Below, piece after piece: positions 9,710-18,699 of a DNA stretch of 64,000 bases. This DNA is from Vreelandella lionensis (lineage in GTDB: Bacteria > Pseudomonadota > Gammaproteobacteria > Pseudomonadales > Halomonadaceae): contig NZ_MWVI01000050.1 in the NCBI RefSeq assembly GCF_002087295.1, positions 62,001 through 126,000 on the forward strand, given 5' to 3'. The notes beneath the pieces are model-generated. The model ran no database searches, had not been told where the DNA came from, and was given only the letters and a program-made list of their open reading frames with translations. The first letter of the stretch is position 1, and the number at the start of each line of letters is the position of its first letter. The translations under genes and the position numbers were made by a program.

Positions 9710-10567
9710 TTAACGCAGTATTAACACAGGTATCCGGCTGCTTCGCAGCATGGCCGTGGTGGTACTGCCTACTAGCAAATGACGAATGCGCGAGTGCCCG
9801 TAGGCCCCCATCACCAGTAGATCAATACCGTTTTCCTGCTCGTAGGCTTGCAAAGCGTCATCCACTTCACCCGCACGAATCGCGCCTTCTGCGTGATGCC
9901 CTGCTTCACGCAAAGTGTTTAGCGCCCACGCCAGCTCACTGCGGTGCTCGGCTGTCTCTGCTCCTACAATCAGCACATGGCAGGTTGCTCCCGCAAATAG
10001 CGGCGAGCGGGCCAGCATCTCCACCCCTTTGCGGGCGGTTTGGCTGCCATCAAAGGCAATCAGCACCTTTTCCGGCCGCTGAAAGGCTTTCGGCACCATC
10101 AAAATCGGGCGGTGCATTTCGCGCACCACCTGCTCTAGGTTAGCGCCCAGGTGCCCACTTGCCTGGTGGGCGGTTTCGCCGCGCTTGCCTACCACTAGCA
10201 GGCGCACGTCTTTTTCCAGCTCTACCAGTGTTTCCACTAGCGTGCCGTTTAACTGGCGGGTCGTGGGGCTACTTACCCCATCTTCCACCGCCCTGGCCTT
10301 GGCCGCTTTGAGCATCAGCTTGCCTTGCTCACGATTTACCCTGGCACGCTGCTCATCAAGCGCTGAGAGTTCTTCCATCAGCTTTTCGCGAGCGCCAAAG
10401 CGCAGGCTGCCGGATAAATTTTGCTCTTCGGGTGCCCCGGAGTGGTTATCCACTACGTGCACAAAGCTCAAAGGTGCATCAAGAGCCAGGCTTGCCCAGG
10501 CGGCGTAATCACAAACGCCTTCGGCAAATTGGGAGCCGTCAATGGCGGCGAGTACGTGTTCTGTCAT
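9710..10567 (-). CDS. Tandem universal stress protein (intact)
   Basis: A 285-residue protein with two UspA domains. Domain one starts V-L-A-A-I-D-G-S and contains V-V-G-K-R-G-E-T-A-H-Q-A-S-G-H-L-G. Domain two starts V-L-I-A-F-D-G-S and ends with the nucleotide-binding signature G-A-Y-G-H-S-R-I-R-H-L-L-V-G-S-T. It is 19 bases after the SulP gene on the same strand and ends in a strong terminator, so the two form a transcription unit. A SulP anion transporter paired with a Usp suggests the Usp tunes transport or reports energy status; that link is inferred. Its close paralogue lies at 5608-6462. Confidence 0.93.
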   Translation of the reverse strand: MTEHVLAAIDGSQFAEGVCDYAAWASLALDAPLSFVHVVDNHSGAPEEQNLSGSLRFGAREKLMEELSALDEQRARVNREQGKLMLKAAKARAVEDGVSSPTTRQLNGTLVETLVELEKDVRLLVVGKRGETAHQASGHLGANLEQVVREMHRPILMVPKAFQRPEKVLIAFDGSQTARKGVEMLARSPLFAGATCHVLIVGAETAEHRSELAWALNTLREAGHHAEGAIRAGEVDDALQAYEQENGIDLLVMGAYGHSRIRHLLVGSTTTAMLRSSRIPVLILR

Positions 10568-10586
10568 GGTGCTCTCCTTGCCTGGC

Positions 10587-12077
10587 TTAGTGGCCGCCCA
10601 TCAGTTTTTCAACGGCTTCCGGGTCGTTATGAACGGCGTAGCGGTCCACCACGGTGGCGCTTGCTTCATTTAGGCCTACCAGTTCACCCTCGGTGCCTTC
10701 GCGGCGCAATTTAATCACCGCGCGGTCAAGCGCCTGAACGGCGGTCACATCCCAGAAGTGCGCCTTCGATAGGTTAATGATCACCTTATCGATGCTCTCT
10801 TTGAAATCAAACGCGGCCATAAAGCGCTCAGACGAGGCAAAAAACACCTGTCCAACCACTTGGTATTCGCGCTCTTTACCGGCCTTTATTTCTTTTGAGC
10901 CGACGTACATGATGTAGCTAACTTTATTGGCGAAGAACAACGCCGCCAGCAGCACGCCGACAAAAACCCCCATCGCTAAGTTATTGGTACCGACGGTCAC
11001 CGCGACAGTCGCCAGCATGACGATATTGGTGCTCATCGGATGCTTTTTCAGATCGCGAATGGACTCCCAGCTAAAGGTACCAATCGAGACCATAATCATC
11101 ACCGCGACCAGCTCCGCCATGGGAATTTGCGATACCCAGTCTGACAAGAACACCACCATCAGCAGCAGCACCACGCCCGCAATCAGCGTCGATAAACGCG
11201 TCCGGCCACCCGATTTAATGTTGATCACCGACTGGCCAATCATCGCGCAACCAGCCATACCGCCCATTAAACCAGCGCCAATATTAGCCACCCCTTGGCC
11301 TTTACACTCGCGGTTTTTATCGCTGGGTGTATCAGTAAGATCATCCACAATCGTGGCGGTCATCATCGACTCAAGCAGGCCCACCACTGCCAGCATCACG
11401 GCGTAGGGAAAAATAATCGTCAGGGTTTCAAGATTTAACGGCACGTTCGGCCATAGGAAAACCGGCAGCGTATCCGGCAGCTCGCCCATATCTCCCACGG
11501 TGCGAATATCCATACCGCTCACCATATACACCACGGTCAGCACCACGATGCACACCAGCGGAGAAGGAACCGACTTGCCAATCTTCGGCAAATAAGGGAA
11601 CAGGTAGATAATTCCCAGGCCGGCCAGTGTCATGGCATACACATGCCACGTCACGTTAGTGAGCTCCGGCAGTTGCGCCATAAAAATCAGGATCGCCAGC
11701 GCATTCACAAACCCGGTGACTACCGAGCGGGAGACAAAGCGCATCAGCTCCGCCAGCCGCAGGTAGCCCGCGATAATTTGCAGCACGCCGGTCAGCAACG
11801 TGGCGGCCAGCAAGTACTCCAGGCCATGCTCTTTCACCAGTGTCACCATCAGCAGCGCCATCGCCCCTGTGGCCGCAGAGATCATACCTGCGCGGCCACC
11901 GGTAAAGGCGATAATCACCGCGATACAGAACGAGGCGTAAAGCCCCACTTTCGGGTCCACGCCCGCGATAATTGAAAAGGCGATCGCGTCAGGAATTAGC
12001 GCCAGCGCGACGACAATACCTGAGAGCGTGTCGCCCTTAATGTTAGAGAACCACTCATGCTTAATGAAAAGTGCCAT
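10587..12077 (-). CDS. SulP-family anion transporter with STAS domain
   Basis: A 496-residue inner-membrane transporter. Residues about 15-390 contain the SulP helices, with [16 protein letters not shown] near the N-terminus and [12 protein letters not shown] in the core. The cytoplasmic STAS domain lies at about 410-496. The family carries sulfate, bicarbonate or other anions with sodium or protons; this sequence resembles BicA-like members, but substrate assignment is inference. The upstream leader is over 260 bases and holds two small ORFs and a hairpin, annotated separately. The Usp gene follows in the same operon. Confidence 0.92.
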   Translation of the reverse strand: MALFIKHEWFSNIKGDTLSGIVVALALIPDAIAFSIIAGVDPKVGLYASFCIAVIIAFTGGRAGMISAATGAMALLMVTLVKEHGLEYLLAATLLTGVLQIIAGYLRLAELMRFVSRSVVTGFVNALAILIFMAQLPELTNVTWHVYAMTLAGLGIIYLFPYLPKIGKSVPSPLVCIVVLTVVYMVSGMDIRTVGDMGELPDTLPVFLWPNVPLNLETLTIIFPYAVMLAVVGLLESMMTATIVDDLTDTPSDKNRECKGQGVANIGAGLMGGMAGCAMIGQSVINIKSGGRTRLSTLIAGVVLLLMVVFLSDWVSQIPMAELVAVMIMVSIGTFSWESIRDLKKHPMSTNIVMLATVAVTVGTNNLAMGVFVGVLLAALFFANKVSYIMYVGSKEIKAGKEREYQVVGQVFFASSERFMAAFDFKESIDKVIINLSKAHFWDVTAVQALDRAVIKLRREGTEGELVGLNEASATVVDRYAVHNDPEAVEKLMGGH

Positions 12078-12153
12078 TCAGGGAGTCCAATGGTTAGGGG
12101 GTTAAAGACATTGCGCGCCGCAGCCGCACACAAAGGCAGCACAAGAGCGCACG

Positions 12154-12234
12154 TTAGTAATAGATTGTCGGCTGAATGCTACCAATCGAAGACGCAAACG
12201 CGCCGATAGCCAAATAGCGGCAACGGGGTGCCAT
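12154..12234 (-). CDS. Possible 26-residue leader ORF, proximal to sulP
   Basis: An ATG at 12234 opens a 26-codon frame ending in TAA at 12154, translating to M-A-P-R-C-R-Y-L-A-I-G-A-F then A-S-S-I-G-S-I-Q-P, with a T-I-Y-Y end. The ribosome site is weak. It sits in the SulP 5' leader just downstream of a hairpin. I do not recognise the peptide. It may be a regulatory upstream ORF or chance. Confidence 0.3.
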   Translation of the reverse strand: MAPRCRYLAIGAFASSIGSIQPTIYY

Positions 12235-12243
12235 AGCACCGAT

Positions 12244-12262
12244 ATAACGCGAAGAGCGTTAT
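12244..12262 (-). promoter_or_regulatory. Hairpin in the sulP leader
   Basis: Perfect 7-bp arms ATAACGC and GCGTTAT around a 5-base loop, extended outward by an imperfect GC-rich stem. It lies between the two small leader ORFs on the SulP transcript, a position where an attenuator or translational switch would be expected. The function is inferred from position only. Confidence 0.4.
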
Positions 12263-12286
12263 GGCGCTAAATAAAGGAGGGGAAAC

Positions 12287-12346
12287 CTAGGGCGGAGTCA
12301 TCAGCCCTGGGGTGGGCAGAGCAAGCGCTGCCATTGCATTGTTCAT
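12287..12346 (-). CDS. Possible 19-residue proline-rich leader peptide of sulP
   Basis: An ATG at 12346, preceded by GAGG at a suitable distance, opens 19 codons ending in TAG at 12287. The peptide M-N-N-A-M-A-A-L-A-L-P-T-P-G-L-M-T-P-P ends in Pro-Pro-stop, a context known to slow ribosomes. It lies upstream of the hairpin at 12244-12262 and about 210 bases before SulP. A leader-peptide attenuator is an inference; no homologue is known to me. Confidence 0.35.
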   Translation of the reverse strand: MNNAMAALALPTPGLMTPP

Positions 12347-12402
12347 TACAAATAAACCTCGCTGTTCTATTATCGTTTTTCAGACGAAGGGGTGGCCGCT
12401 AA

Positions 12403-12447
12403 GTGACTTGATCCTAAGTATCTTGATCCCAAGTGCCTTGGTCGTCT
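12403..12447. repeat. Three degenerate 15-bp tandem repeats within an inverted pair
   Basis: Three near-copies follow head to tail: GTGACTTGATCCTAA, GTATCTTGATCCCAA and GTGCCTTGGTCGTCT. They are flanked by the inverted words CAGACGA (12381-12387) and TCGTCTG (12442-12448). They lie in the intergenic region between SulP and the isocitrate dehydrogenase gene; the role is unknown. Confidence 0.55.
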
Positions 12448-12607
12448 GAGCGCGGCATTCTACCAGCAAACAGGCCAATTCGCACCCGCCACCCTAGACG
12501 TTTAGACGATGACCTTCCCTCTAAGCTTGGCTTACCATGGCACTCAAACGGCGGCCCCACCGCCCTTTCCTCGCCACTTTCTACCCTACCAACGAGAGGA
12601 ACCGCAC

Positions 12608-13621
12608 ATGAGCCAGACAGTCGCAGTGATTAAAGGCGATGGCATCGGCCCTGAGATAATGGACGCCACCCTGCAAGTATTAGAAGCCCTTCAGTGCGGG
12701 CTGAACTACGAGTTTATCGACGCAGGTCTGGTAGCGCTTGAAAAGCACGGCACGCTGATTCCACAAGCCTCGTTGGATGCCATTGAAAAGCACGGCATTG
12801 CCCTGAAAGGCCCGCTCACCACGCCGATTGGTAAGGGCTTTTCATCCATCAACGTGCAGTTACGCCGCCATTTTGACCTCTATGCCAACGTGCGCCCCGC
12901 CATCAGCTTTCCGGGCACCAGCTCCCGCTACGATGATATCGACATGATCACCGTGCGGGAAAACACCGAAGGGGCTTACCTCTCCGATGGCCAAGAGATG
13001 CTCGACGACGGCAATACCGGCATCTCGGTGATCAAAGTGACCCGCAAAGGCTCCGAGCGCATCGTGCGTTACGCCTTTGAGCTAGCCAAACAGAAGGGTC
13101 GCAAGAAGGTCACCGCCGTTCACAAAGCCAACATCATCAAGACCAGCTCCGGCCTGTTTTTAGACGTTGCCCGTGAAGTGGCCAGCGAGTATCCCGAGAT
13201 CGAATTCCAAGAGATGATCGTGGATAACGCCGGTATGCAGCTGGTTATGAACCCTCACCAATTCGATGTGGTCGTCACCACTAACCTGTTCGGCGATATC
13301 CTCTCCGACCTGTGCGCGGGCCTCGTGGGCGGTTTGGGCTTAGCCCCAGTGGCGAACATCGGTGAAAAAGCGGCGATTTTCGAAGCGGTACACGGCTCGG
13401 CACCCGACATTGCAGGCAAGAAAATCGCCAATCCCTGCGCCCTGCTGCTTGCCGCCGCCCAGATGCTCGACCACCTCGGCATGACCGCCAAGGGTGACGC
13501 AATTCGCCAAGGGATTCGCGCCGTGCTGGAAAAACGCCGCGATATGGTCACACCCGACATGGGTGGCACCGGCACCACCGATACCTTCGCCCAGGCGCTG
13601 GTGGAGCACCTAAAAGGCTGA
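12608..13621 (+). CDS. Isocitrate dehydrogenase (NAD-type, IMDH-like family)
   Basis: A 337-residue beta-decarboxylating dehydrogenase that oxidises isocitrate to 2-oxoglutarate in the TCA cycle. It has K-G-D-G-I-G-P-E-I at the N-terminus, the isocitrate-type substrate segment S-S-I-N-V-Q-L-R-R-x-F-D-L-Y-A-N-V-R-P, V-R-E-N-T-E-G-A-Y, and the G-S-A-P-D-I-A-G-K-K-I-A-N-P nucleotide loop. Length and the serine/asparagine pair favour isocitrate over 3-isopropylmalate. A GAGAGGA site precedes the ATG at 12608; an upstream in-frame ATG at 12509 gives an unlikely extension. It converges with the ZIP gene, with only 2 bases between the stop codons. Confidence 0.92.
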   Translation: MSQTVAVIKGDGIGPEIMDATLQVLEALQCGLNYEFIDAGLVALEKHGTLIPQASLDAIEKHGIALKGPLTTPIGKGFSSINVQLRRHFDLYANVRPAISFPGTSSRYDDIDMITVRENTEGAYLSDGQEMLDDGNTGISVIKVTRKGSERIVRYAFELAKQKGRKKVTAVHKANIIKTSSGLFLDVAREVASEYPEIEFQEMIVDNAGMQLVMNPHQFDVVVTTNLFGDILSDLCAGLVGGLGLAPVANIGEKAAIFEAVHGSAPDIAGKKIANPCALLLAAAQMLDHLGMTAKGDAIRQGIRAVLEKRRDMVTPDMGGTGTTDTFAQALVEHLKG

Positions 13622-13623
13622 GC

Positions 13624-14400
13624 CTAGCCCAGCCATACATCGAGAAACAGCATGATCACCAAGCCCATCGCCAGGCCAAACGTCGCTTTCTTCTGGTGGC
13701 CGCAGCGATGGGTTTCGGGAATGATTTCGTGGCTAATCACGTAGAGCATGGCACCTGCGGCAACTGCCGGGCCCCAGGGCAACAGCACTTGAGAAACGGT
13801 GACGACGCTGGCGCCAAACAGCCCGCCAATCGGCTCAATGAGCCCGGTCAGCGCCGCAAGCGACCAGGAGCGCCACTTGGAGTAGCTTTCCCCCATCAGC
13901 GCCCCGGCTACCGCTAACCCTTCCGGCATATTCTGCAAGCCAATCCCAATTGCCAGCGGCATTCCGCCCTCTAAGCCATTGGCACCAAAGCCAACGCCGA
14001 CCGCCAAGCCTTCCGGCAGGTTGTGAATTGCAATGGCAAACACAAACAGCCATACCCGACGCAGCGAAGCGGCTTCCGGCCCCTCTCTCCCCTGCTGGAA
14101 GTGTTCGTGCGGCAAACCTTCGTTGAGCAGCGCAATGGCCCCCATGCCGAGCAAAATCGCAGTGCATACCAGCGCTGCGGGCACCGGCCCGCCGGCGTAA
14201 TAGATTTCTGCGGCCTCCAGGGCAGGAATGATCAGGGAAAAAAACGAAGCCGCCAGCATCACCCCGGCCGCAAAGCCCAGCGCTAAATCACGAAACCCCC
14301 GACTTGGCGTTTTGCCCAGCAGCACGGGCAACGCCCCCACGGCGGTCAATAGCCCAGCCACCAAGCTGCCTAAAAATCCTAATAACAGCGTATTTTCCAT
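13624..14400 (-). CDS. ZIP-family divalent metal transporter
   Basis: A 258-residue, eight-helix ZIP transporter (zinc or iron uptake). The metal site motifs are H-N-L-P-E-G-L-A-V-G in helix 4 and G-L-Q-N-M-P-E-G-L-A-V-A in helix 5. A cytoplasmic histidine-containing loop (L-P-H-E-H-F) and H-E-I-I-P-E-T-H-R in helix 7 support it. It is divergent from the sigma-factor gene, sharing a short intergenic region. Metal preference cannot be read from sequence. Confidence 0.92.
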   Translation of the reverse strand: MENTLLLGFLGSLVAGLLTAVGALPVLLGKTPSRGFRDLALGFAAGVMLAASFFSLIIPALEAAEIYYAGGPVPAALVCTAILLGMGAIALLNEGLPHEHFQQGREGPEAASLRRVWLFVFAIAIHNLPEGLAVGVGFGANGLEGGMPLAIGIGLQNMPEGLAVAGALMGESYSKWRSWSLAALTGLIEPIGGLFGASVVTVSQVLLPWGPAVAAGAMLYVISHEIIPETHRCGHQKKATFGLAMGLVIMLFLDVWLG

Positions 14401-14456
14401 GAATATCGTAAACTCGATGTGCGATGAGCAGGAACCAGCAACGAAAAGGGGACACT

Positions 14457-15026
14457 GTGACCATCACCGCTTCACTGGCCGCCACGCATTTCAGCTACAT
14501 GCGCCCTCGCCTACTTGCCTTTGCGCGCTTACAGCTAAGGGACTCAGCCGCCGCCGAAGATGCCGTTCAAGAAACTGGACTGACCGCCTTTGAAAAAAGC
14601 ACGACGTTTGAAGGCCGCTCAGAGTTTGAAACCTGGGTATTTGGCATCTTGAAATTCAAGATTCTAGATCAGTTACGCCACCAGAAAAAACAGGGGCGCT
14701 GGCAGCCGCTAGATGACGACCTAGACGACGATACCCTAGACCGCCTGTTTGAAGCCAATGGGCATTGGCAACCCAACGCTCGCCCCAACGACTGGGGGAA
14801 GCCAGAACATGTATTGGAAAATCAGCACTTTTGGCAGGTGTTTGACGCCTGCATGCTCGCACTACCCGATAATATTGCTCGTATCTTTAGCCTGCGCGAA
14901 CTTATTGGGCTATCAACCGAGGAGATTTGTAAGGAAACCGGCGTCTCTGAAACTAACTGCTGGGTTATTTTACACAGAGCACGGCTGCGCCTAAGAGAGT
15001 GCTTAGACAACGGTTGGGTTCGTTAG
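14457..15026 (+). CDS. ECF-like sigma-70 family factor
   Basis: About 189 residues. Region 2 runs from R-P-R-L-L-A-F-A-R through F-E-T-W-V-F-G-I-L-K-F-K-I-L-D, and region 4 from L-P-D-N-I-A-R-I-F through the helix-turn-helix S-T-E-E-I-C-K-E-T-G-V-S. Residues between carry a long acidic linker. A GTG at 14457 with AAGGGGA just ahead is a better start than the in-frame ATG at 14424, which has no ribosome site. The next gene encodes a small zinc-finger protein, the usual arrangement of an ECF sigma and its anti-sigma. Confidence 0.88.
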   Translation: MTITASLAATHFSYMRPRLLAFARLQLRDSAAAEDAVQETGLTAFEKSTTFEGRSEFETWVFGILKFKILDQLRHQKKQGRWQPLDDDLDDDTLDRLFEANGHWQPNARPNDWGKPEHVLENQHFWQVFDACMLALPDNIARIFSLRELIGLSTEEICKETGVSETNCWVILHRARLRLRECLDNGWVR

Positions 15027-15041
15027 CAGGAGGAGATGCAC

Positions 15042-15350
15042 ATGCTAATGTGCCGGGAAGCGACACGCTTGATGTCGCTCAAGCTTGATAGAGCACTTAC
15101 CTTCAAAGAGCGCACCGCACTGCGCTTTCATCTGTCTATCTGCAGTGCCTGCCGCGCATGCGCGCGTCAGTTTACCCTCCGCATCATGTGGGTGACCACC
15201 ATCCTGCCACTCCCACTCACCGTGAAGACAAGCAGCATGATACATAACGCTTTTTGGCATACCGCCATGCCCGGGGAAGCCTGTATATCTGGACTATGTA
15301 ATCAGGGTTCTTATCTACAAAAACTCTTTTTACAAGCCTATAAAATTTAA
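15042..15350 (+). CDS. Small zf-HC2 zinc-finger protein, putative anti-sigma factor
   Basis: The N-terminal part has C-R-E-A-T-R-L-M-S and H-L-S-I-C-S-A-C, the Cys-x(n)-His-x3-Cys-x2-Cys pattern of the zf-HC2 anti-sigma domain. AGGAGG lies 8 bases before the ATG at 15042; the ATG at 15036 is too close. After about residue 45 the frame becomes unlike the family, whereas the alternative frame gives a short hydrophilic tail (H-H-V-G-D-H-H-P) ending at 15247. A one-base error near 15170-15190 is therefore likely, with a true length of about 67 residues. It follows the sigma gene by about ten bases and has no membrane helix. Confidence 0.72.
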   Translation: MLMCREATRLMSLKLDRALTFKERTALRFHLSICSACRACARQFTLRIMWVTTILPLPLTVKTSSMIHNAFWHTAMPGEACISGLCNQGSYLQKLFLQAYKI

Positions 15351-15481
15351 CTTTAATAAAAACAAGTACATAGAGTTACCGTTGTTACATTTTGTGCCAT
15401 AGCGATACAGAACAGTGTTTTTTATAAAAAACTGGTCTATTCTAAGCGCATTTACAGCGCTGCACTTGAGACCTTGCCATC

Positions 15482-16751
15482 ATGTTAAGCCCCTTTGCCT
15501 CTGGAGACTTACGTAGTGCGCTTCACGAGCACACTGCCTGTATCTACTTTTCACCTGAAGGCATCATTCGGGATGCCAGCCCGCTGTTTCTCGAAACGGT
15601 TGGCTATACGCTTGAGCAAGTGAAAGGGCAGCATCATCGGCTATTCTGTTTTATTGAAGAGACTCGCAGCAGCGAATACAGCAATTTTTGGCAAGCTTTG
15701 GCCGCTGGCGAGAGTCAAAAAGGACACTTTAGACGCCTCAATGCGCATGGTGAAGAAGTGTGGCTAGAAGCAACCTATGTGCCGATTAAAAACCGGCGCG
15801 GCAAAGTCATACAGGTATTCAAAGTGGCCAGTGATGTCACTGAAAAACACCAAAAAGCGTCCCGTGAACGAGCGATTTTGCAGGCGCTGAAAAACTCCAT
15901 GACAGTAATCGAATTCACTCCCGATGGCCACATTTTAAACGCTAATAAGAATTTTGAGCAGGCCAGGGGCTACCCGCTTCATAAGATACGCGGCGAGCAC
16001 CACCGCATGTTTTGCGCTACAGAGTTATATCAGCAACAACCTAACTTTTGGAAGCAACTGGCTAATGGTGAGTTTAAACAGGGCAAGTTTATGCGCCTGA
16101 ATGCTCAAGGCCGCGTTGTATGGCTAGAAGCTACTTATAACCCTATCGTGGATAACGAGGGCAAGGTAGTAAAAGTGGTGAAATTCGCTACCGATATCAC
16201 CCGCGCGATTGCCGCTAGCGAAGCCGCCAAGGCAACGGTAAGCAGTGCTCGCACATCCTCTAATCAAACGGAGCGCATCGCCCAAGAAGGCTTAGAACAC
16301 TTACACAAAGTGATTTCGCACTTTCAACATGCCAGCGATACGTTAGGAAATGCCCAGGAACTGATCAGCGCATTGAACAATCAAGCAGAGCAGATCAATA
16401 AAACGGCGAATACCATCGCCCAAATTGCCAGCCAAACCAATCTGCTCTCTCTAAACGCAGCTGTTGAAGCGGCTAGAGCGGGCGAGCACGGGGCGCGGCT
16501 TTGCCGTAGTGGCCAACGAAGTACGCCAGCTAGCACGAGGCTCTAGCGAAGCCGTCAATGAAATTACCCGGGTACTCAAAGAGAATAGCGCGCTAGTGCT
16601 ACGCACCACCGAGGCGATGCAGCGGGTAGTTGAACAAGGCCATACCAGCCAAACTAGCGTGCAAGAAATCGAGTCGATTGTGAATGAGATACTTCAGGGG
16701 GCTCAAAGTGTCTCCCACTCTATCGAACGCCTAACGCTAGAACCCGCCTAA
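15482..16751 (+). CDS. Soluble methyl-accepting chemotaxis protein with two PAS domains (one frameshift as read)
   Basis: About 422 residues when repaired. Two PAS domains (residues about 15-110 and 140-235, each followed by a V-W-L-E-A-T-Y PAC-like segment) precede a chemoreceptor signalling domain with [19 protein letters not shown] and V-A-N-E-V-R-Q-L-A. There is no membrane segment, so it is a cytoplasmic sensor, Aer-like, perhaps of redox or oxygen. An extra G near 16490 breaks the frame inside the conserved hairpin tip. A very similar paralogue lies at 20969-22240. The 130-base AT-rich region upstream probably holds its promoter. Confidence 0.9.
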
Positions 16752-16758
16752 CATAAAA

Positions 16759-16787
16759 AAGCCCCGACAGTGGCACTGGCGGGGCTT
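16759..16787. terminator. Terminator hairpin between chemoreceptor and peroxiredoxin genes
   Basis: Arms AAGCCCCG and CGGGGCTT with an inner CAGTG/CACTG extension. The A-run on the left makes it a minus-strand terminator for the peroxiredoxin gene; it can also serve the convergent chemoreceptor gene. Confidence 0.75.
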
Positions 16788-16810
16788 CCAATCGACTGCT
16801 TTTCCCGCGA

Positions 16811-17460
16811 TTAACGCAGCTTGGTCTTGCGCAGGGAAGGCAGCACAGCGTCAAATTCACCAAATTTCTGCTTGGCGTCCTCGTCTGAGACGCTGGGCGG
16901 AATGATGACATCCTGGCCGACCGTCCAATCCGCCGGGGTGGCAATGCCATGCTTTGCCGTGGTTTGCAGCGCATCCAGCGCACGCAAAATTTCGGCAAAG
17001 TTACGGCCTACGGTCATCGGGTAGGTCATGGAGAGCTTTAGCTGCTTATCCGGGCCGATGATGAAGACCGAACGCACGGTGGCGCTGTCCGCTGGCGGCG
17101 GCCATCGGCCAGGTAGGCATCTTCCGGCAGCATATCGAACAGCTTGGAGACTTTGAGGCCTTCATCAGCAATGATGGGGAAACCCACGCTGCTGCCGCTC
17201 GCGGTTTCGATATCGCCTGCCCAGCGCTTGTGGTCTTCCACGCCGTCAACAGAAACACCAATTACCTTAGTGCCGCGCTTTTCCCATTCGGCACTCAGTT
17301 TCGCTACTGCGCCAAACTCAGTGGTGCACACCGGTGTGAAGTCTTTGGGGTGCGAGAAGAGAATCGCCCAGCTATCGCCGATCCAATCGTGAAAACGAAT
17401 CGGCCCTTGGCTGGTTTCTGCTTCAAAGTCAGGCACGACTGCATTGATACGTAATGACAT
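16811..17460 (-). CDS. 1-Cys peroxiredoxin, Prx6/AhpC-TSA family (one frameshift as read)
   Basis: About 215 residues when repaired. It reduces peroxides using the catalytic cysteine in [10 protein letters not shown] (Cys45). The Prx6-type C-terminal domain with [14 protein letters not shown] and [11 protein letters not shown] is present. The frame is lost near 17100 in a GC-rich run, where one C appears to be missing before S-A-T-V-R-S-V-F. The start is the ATG at 17460, preceded by GAGGAG. It appears monocistronic. Confidence 0.92.
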
Positions 17461-17562
17461 CGTTGCTCCTCGTTAAAGTGAAGTGGCTCTCATACCTTAT
17501 ATGACTTTCAACGCCTTCACTATAGAACGTTTCACGCTAAGACAATGAGGTTATGGCAGCGT

Positions 17563-18601
17563 TCACTCTGCCGGTTTCACATTCTTATCTTCGCGTTTAA
17601 TGCGTTTGACCCAACGCTGTTTCGCGTAGTGGCGCAGGTTCGCCACGCTGTCGGTTTCATCGACGATATCTTGGCCGAGAATGGTCTCAATAATATCTTC
17701 CAGCGTGATTAGCCCTACAAAAGTGCCATGCTCATCGTAAACCACCCGCATGTGCAGGTGATCTTTCAACATGGAGGTAAATACCTGCTCCACATTATTG
17801 GACACCTCGACGCTACCAATGGGGTGCATCAGCTCACGCATCGTTTTGGTGTCGTCGGCGTGGTACATATCCGCCTTGTGTACGTAGCCAAATGCCTGTT
17901 CGCCGTTATCCATCACCGGGAAGCGAGAAAACGGCGCTTTACCGTACTGCTCGTCAAATTCGCTAACGGTCATGTTCGGTGGCACGGTCTCACACACGGT
18001 GCGAGGCGTCATGGCCTTATTCACCGCAATGTCGTGCAGGTTGAGCATGTTGATGATGGTGCGCGACTCATCGGCGTCCAACACTTGCTCTTCCAGGCCA
18101 ACCCGCGCCAGCACTTTGATATCATCGCGCAGATCCACGTCATGCTCTGACTTACCTAAGCGGCGGGTAATCTGCTCCGACATCCAAATAAACGGCAGCA
18201 GACCCATAATCATCGGGTTGAGCAGCTTCGGCAACAGCGGCGCTAGGCCACGCCAGTAGGTAGCACCGATCGTCTTGGGGATGATCTCTGACAGAATCAG
18301 AATCAGCATGGTCATCACGGCAGAGACAATCGCAATAGATGACTCACCAAACACGACCGCTGCCTGAGCGCCCACCGCCGTTGCCCCGACCGTATGGGCA
18401 ATCGTATTGAGCGTCAGAATCGCGGCAAGCGGCCGATCGATATTGGTTTTCAGTTTGGTCAGCGCGGTGTGAAGTTTGGGATTGTCTTCTTTTTGCTTGG
18501 CAATATAGCTCGGCGTAATCGACAGCAGCGCTGCCTCAAGAATAGAACACAGAAAGGAGAACGCGATTGAAAAGGTGGGAAATCGTGATGAGGAGGAACA
18601 T
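17563..18601 (-). CDS. CNNM/DUF21 membrane protein with CBS-domain pair (one frameshift as read)
   Basis: About 345 residues. An N-terminal DUF21 membrane domain (three or more helices, with S-E-I-I-P-K-T-I-G-A) precedes two CBS domains (M-T-P-R-T-V, and T-L-E-D-I-I-E-T-I-L-G). The family is linked to magnesium/cobalt homeostasis (CorB/CorC and CNNM). The first residues M-F-L-L-I-T-I-S lie in another frame from 18601; an extra C in a run near 18578 separates them from the rest. The visible open frame alone would begin inside helix 2, so the upstream start is preferred. Confidence 0.85.
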
Positions 18602-18699
18602 GGAAGATCTAGGTAGTGGGTGAAATAGCGTTATAGAGATTCAACAAAGAGGTGTCAATCATTAGCCTAGGCGAACCACCTGCCCTTTCGCTAGCTAAC

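Noticed and set aside
12215..12235. Sigma-54-like TGGCAC...TTGC word in the SulP leader
   Set aside because: The spacing between the GG and GC elements is one base short, and it lies inside a possible leader ORF.
16440..16560. Programmed frameshift in the chemoreceptors
   Set aside because: The two paralogues break at different sites and with different bases, which fits random sequence errors rather than a conserved signal.
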